Source: DAOUFU01 sp034429275
GTDB taxonomy: Bacteria > Chloroflexota > Anaerolineae > Aggregatilineales > Aggregatilineaceae
NCBI GenBank assembly: GCA_034429275.1
Contig: DAOUFU010000131.1
Location: forward strand, 1 to 6,803
Reading direction: 5' to 3'
DNA length: 6,803 nt
The notes under the pieces were generated by a model, which saw nothing but the letters and a program-made list of their open reading frames with translations, was not told where the DNA came from and did not search any database. This document shows, in pieces, positions 5,201-6,803 of this stretch; position 1 is the stretch's first letter; each line of letters starts with the position of its first letter. The position numbers were made by a program, and so were the translations under genes.

Positions 5201-6803
5201 GCGCATGACGGCTCGATCAACAGCGTGACCTTTTCACCGGATGGGTCGAGCGCGCTCTCTGGCGGTGACGATGGGATCATGCTGCTGTGGGACAGCCTGA
5301 CCGGCGAGATCCTCCGCCGCTTTGAAGGGCACACGGAGCCACTGTACGCCGTAGCTTTCAGACCCGCCACCGCAGCTCCCGGCATCCTTACAGCAGTCTC
5401 CGCCTCAGCCGATGGCAGCCTGGTTCTTTGGGACGTGCAAAGCGGGACCATCATCCGCCGCTTTGGTCCGGATCATCCCGATACGAACGATCTTGAGGGG
5501 CACACCGCGCGCGTCAACGCGGTGACCTTCAGCCCATCCGGCGAAAGGATGGTGTCAGCGTCCAGTGATACTACTTTGATCGTGTGGGATGTGGAGACTG
5601 GCACGCTCATCCACCGGATGGAAGGGCATGGATCGCCGGTTATGGCGGTGAAGTTCGTTCCAGACGGCAACAGCGTGATTTCGGGATCGGAGGACTATAC
5701 CATCCGCCAATGGGACGCGGCGACCGGTGAAGAACTCACCCCTATTGATGCCCCGGTGGGTGGGCAGGTCTATTGCCTGGATATCACGCCCCAAGCGGAT
5801 ACGGTCCTGGTCTGTGTCCGCAATGAGATCCACTTCTGGAATATCGCCCAATGGCAGGAGACTTCTTTGCTGGCCGACAACCGCGCCGAAGAGGATGGTA
5901 ATCTGCTTTCCCTTTCGCTGAGCGGAGATGGCAGGCGCTGGATCGCCGGAACAGCAATGGGTAAGGTCCGGGTGTGGAATCGTGAACAGGCGGATGAAAT
6001 CCGGCGTTTCAACACAAACGGCACCCCGCTGGGCACAGTCGCTATTTCGGCGGACGGCCGCACACTGCTGACCGGCACACATGACTACTGCGGGGGTATT
6101 CTCTGGGACATCGAGAGCGGCTCTGCCATCCAGCAATTCAGGTCGGCAGAGGGCGAGGGACTGTGGTCGATGGGAGCGGCCTTGTTCGAGACTGAAGAGG
6201 GGCCGCGTGCCGTGATTGGCTGCGCGTATTGGGAAGGTATGGAACCCCGGACATGGTTGGCCGTGTGGGACGTCAGCACGGGCAAGGAATTGCATCGCCT
6301 GGAAGGCCACCAGGCCAATATCTGGCATGTCGCCGTCAGCGCCGATGGCCGAACCGCACTGAGCGGCTCGATCCATGCGACAGGGGGCGAACTCGTGTTG
6401 TGGAACCTGGTAACCGGCGAGCTGATCCGCCGGTTTGACACTGAAGCGGCCATCATGGGCATTGACCTGAGCCGCGATGCTGCGCGCGCCCTGACCACGG
6501 CAAGCGTAGACCGCGAGTTGGGTCCTGGCATCATTCTGTGGGATGTTGCAAACGGCACGATGATCGACCATTATCCTTTTGACGTCGCTCTGGCCGATGT
6601 GGTATTCGGGCCGGATGAATCGACTGCCATCGTCACCACAGGCGACGCTCGGATTGTTACGGTCGATCTCACCACTCACGAGATGATCTGGCAAGCCTAC
6701 CCAGAAAACGAGACCTGGGTGCTCCGCCTCAGTCCCAACGGGCGCTATGTGCTCATCCGAGATGTCAACGTGGGCACGCTCTCGCTGTGGACCACGGCCC
6801 CAG
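2231..6803 (+). CDS. Giant Ser/Thr kinase - LuxR/MalT HTH - nSTAND1 NTPase - TM - WD40 protein (3' partial)
   Basis: The frame is open from the ATG to the window edge: 1524 complete codons and no stop. Start: GAGGTG lies 4 bases upstream, and kinase homology begins at about residue 10; GTG codons at 2216 and 2219 are alternatives. Domains: (1) Hanks-type kinase, about 10-270, with Gly loop GSGGFGVV (18-25), Lys40, Glu59, catalytic loop HRDLKPAN (131-138), DFG (151-153), APE (179-181), Asp193 and Arg257; all key residues are present, so it should be active. (2) GerE/MalT-type HTH, about 284-347. (3) nSTAND1 NTPase from NPYKGLRPF (370-378) and FFGRE (386-390), with Walker A GPSGSGKSS (414-422), Walker B LVILIDQFEE (499-508), Arg544 in TLRADFYDRP, and the family tail ELAHEAILREW (726-736). 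(4) A charged helical stretch, a membrane helix (about 842-862) and a further helix. (5) WD40 blades from 938. Arginines before the membrane helix suggest that kinase, HTH and NTPase are cytosolic. Role (inference): the WD40 part senses, the NTPase switches, and the kinase and HTH pass the signal on. Confidence 0.95.
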   Translation, partial: MIAGTQVIKGYELHERIGSGGFGVVHRAYQTTVGREVAIKIILPHFANHPDFIRRFESEAQLIARLEHPYIVPLYDYWRDPGGAYLVMRWLRGGNLSDALTQGPFELEAAAQLLDQITSALALAHRNNVIHRDLKPANILLDEEGNAYLSDFGIAKDIRDTARHQTGSDVILGSPDYLAPEQARRDPVDARTDIYSLGVVLYEVLTGQHPFPNKTSVERMFHHLNDPLPLITTLADDVREGVNAIIQKATSKNPAHRYTSVLEIAADFRQETALGLAQAGGSLVEQLTLREQEILQCVIEGFSNREIAQRLFVTVGTVKWHIWQLYRKLHVRSRVQAIARARELNLLVPDITDELSATEATYVPLPAPENPYKGLRPFQAVDALDFFGREKLVKRLVARLAEHHPLSRFLAVVGPSGSGKSSVVKAGLIPALWRGDLPGSDRWFVIEMVPGARPLDELEVALTRVAANQAEHLRAHLERDTHGLLRAAALLLPDDGSELVILIDQFEEIFTLVADEETRAHFLKLIHAAVTDPRSRVRVIITLRADFYDRPLHYPEFGELVRTRMETVLPLSAEELEAVVTKPAERVGVSFEPGLVATITSEMHYQAGALPLLQYALTELFEQRQDRVLTRSAYQSLGGAIGALAKRAEDIFNEQDNTGRDTIRQMFLRLVMFDEESAESKRRVARSELLAVAADEDAMDDLIDTYAAYRLLTLDHDPATRSPTIELAHEAILREWDRLRAWLDDYRYDIRQQRLLAAAVSEWIGAGKDTSYLLHGARLEQFAGWVAGTELALTKEERDFVNVSLAQQAQNEQTERDRHRRELALAHQAERSQRRAANRLRALVAGLAVFLAVAVALAALAMEARETAEDERGKTEREAETNRSLVLAKNAEQAAQRGETDLALAFALAAVDRETPSPESVRTLRDIALGNGTRVVFREHTSPVWAVALNEDGSFALSGGCGEFDEAGSCLHGELVLMNVEERRVVFRRSAHDGSINSVTFSPDGSSALSGGDDGIMLLWDSLTGEILRRFEGHTEPLYAVAFRPATAAPGILTAVSASADGSLVLWDVQSGTIIRRFGPDHPDTNDLEGHTARVNAVTFSPSGERMVSASSDTTLIVWDVETGTLIHRMEGHGSPVMAVKFVPDGNSVISGSEDYTIRQWDAATGEELTPIDAPVGGQVYCLDITPQADTVLVCVRNEIHFWNIAQWQETSLLADNRAEEDGNLLSLSLSGDGRRWIAGTAMGKVRVWNREQADEIRRFNTNGTPLGTVAISADGRTLLTGTHDYCGGILWDIESGSAIQQFRSAEGEGLWSMGAALFETEEGPRAVIGCAYWEGMEPRTWLAVWDVSTGKELHRLEGHQANIWHVAVSADGRTALSGSIHATGGELVLWNLVTGELIRRFDTEAAIMGIDLSRDAARALTTASVDRELGPGIILWDVANGTMIDHYPFDVALADVVFGPDESTAIVTTGDARIVTVDLTTHEMIWQAYPENETWVLRLSPNGRYVLIRDVNVGTLSLWTTAP
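3080..3271 (+). other. Internal LuxR/MalT-type DNA-binding domain of the kinase protein
   Basis: Residues 284-347 read LVEQLTLREQEILQCVIEGF, then SNREIAQRLFVTVGTVKWH (303-321) and a tail LYRKLHVRSRVQAIARAREL (325-344). This matches the GerE/LuxR helix-turn-helix end to end: L-T-x-R-E-x-E-I-L, the scaffold helix SNREIAQRL, the recognition helix beginning at TVGTVKWH, and the dimerising last helix. The RARELNLL ending is the form seen at the C-terminus of MalT-like regulators. Such domains are normally C-terminal; here it sits inside the chain, between the kinase and the NTPase, with no break in frame. Confidence 0.92.
4754..4816 (+). other. Predicted transmembrane helix of the kinase protein
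   Basis: Residues 842-862 (ALVAGLAVFLAVAVALAALA followed by M) are an uninterrupted hydrophobic run. They are preceded by an arginine-rich patch (R832, R835, R836, R839, R841 region) and followed by an acidic, charged helix (863-897). The positive-inside rule puts the N-terminal kinase, HTH and NTPase in the cytoplasm and the WD40 part outside. A hydrophobic segment at this point is common in nSTAND1-WD40 proteins, and whether it truly spans the membrane is an inference. Confidence 0.75.
5042..6803 (+). repeat. WD40-like repeat region, about 13 blades, cut by window end
   Basis: From residue 938 the protein is a run of units of roughly 40-50 residues built as (E)GH-x-x-x-V-x-x-V-x-F-S-P-D-G, S-G-S/A-x-D, x-x-x-W-D, x-x-T-G. 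The best units are near 990-1030, 1031-1077, 1088-1129 and 1130-1170 (W-D at 1020, 1067, 1119, 1161). Later units are more divergent (W at 1203, 1249, 1292, 1346, 1391, 1437, 1520). About 13 units are visible, so two seven-bladed propellers, the second nearly complete at the window edge, is the natural reading. Several units (first, eighth to eleventh) carry insertions in the loop before the W-D strand. Cys961 and Cys970 within the first insert could pair if this part is outside the cell. Confidence 0.88.

Noticed and set aside
5555..6694. Long minus-strand open frame (379 codons) inside the WD40 region
   Set aside because: It lies antisense to clear WD40 coding sequence, its translation is compositionally odd with no motif, and no ribosome binding site precedes it. 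It is a by-product of the GC-rich codon use of the real gene.
5042..6803. DNA-level tandem repeat or CRISPR-like array in the WD40 region
   Set aside because: The periodicity is at protein level only. Units vary in length and DNA sequence, with no conserved repeat-spacer pattern.

Overview
The window looks like accessory or regulatory DNA from a moderately GC-rich, environmental, multi-domain-signalling bacterium. A member of Chloroflexota is the best guess. That guess rests on the style of the large kinase / MalT-type HTH / nSTAND1 / WD40 protein and of the secreted alpha/beta hydrolase, not on any marker gene, so it is tentative.

Left end (1 to about 416): this is transposon debris. The window opens inside the last 37 codons of an IS3-family transposase (OrfB). 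Its end abuts, in opposite orientation, the 5' part of a second, unrelated integrase-type transposase gene. That gene runs right to left and is cut off just after its conserved FRWH motif. The simplest reading is that an IS3-type element jumped into an older transposase gene, with the junction near 125-140.

Non-coding 417-731: I see no convincing gene here. It holds the ribosome binding site of the broken transposase, a long imperfect hairpin (586-636) and a very strong GC-rich hairpin (673-704) that probably terminates the hydrolase transcript.

732-2051 (minus): a 439-residue exported alpha/beta hydrolase of the dienelactone hydrolase / PAF-acetylhydrolase-like type. It has a signal peptide, a full catalytic triad and eight cysteines in the mature part.

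2052-2230: a 179-bp divergent intergenic region. It has a ribosome binding site and a -10-like box for the hydrolase, a perfect TATAAT box for the rightward gene, a 7-bp inverted repeat with an extra direct copy at the -35 position, and two GGGAAAAGT direct repeats 23 bp apart.

2231-6803 (plus, runs off the right edge): one giant open frame of at least 1524 codons. In order it encodes a Hanks-type Ser/Thr kinase, a LuxR/MalT-type DNA-binding HTH, an nSTAND1 NTPase, a coiled-coil-flanked transmembrane helix, and about 13 WD40-like blades. This single-chain combination of kinase, DNA-binding domain, NTPase switch, membrane anchor and repeat sensor is the most interesting thing in the window. 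The divergent arrangement and the repeats between the genes make it plausible, but unproven, that it controls itself and the neighbouring secreted hydrolase.
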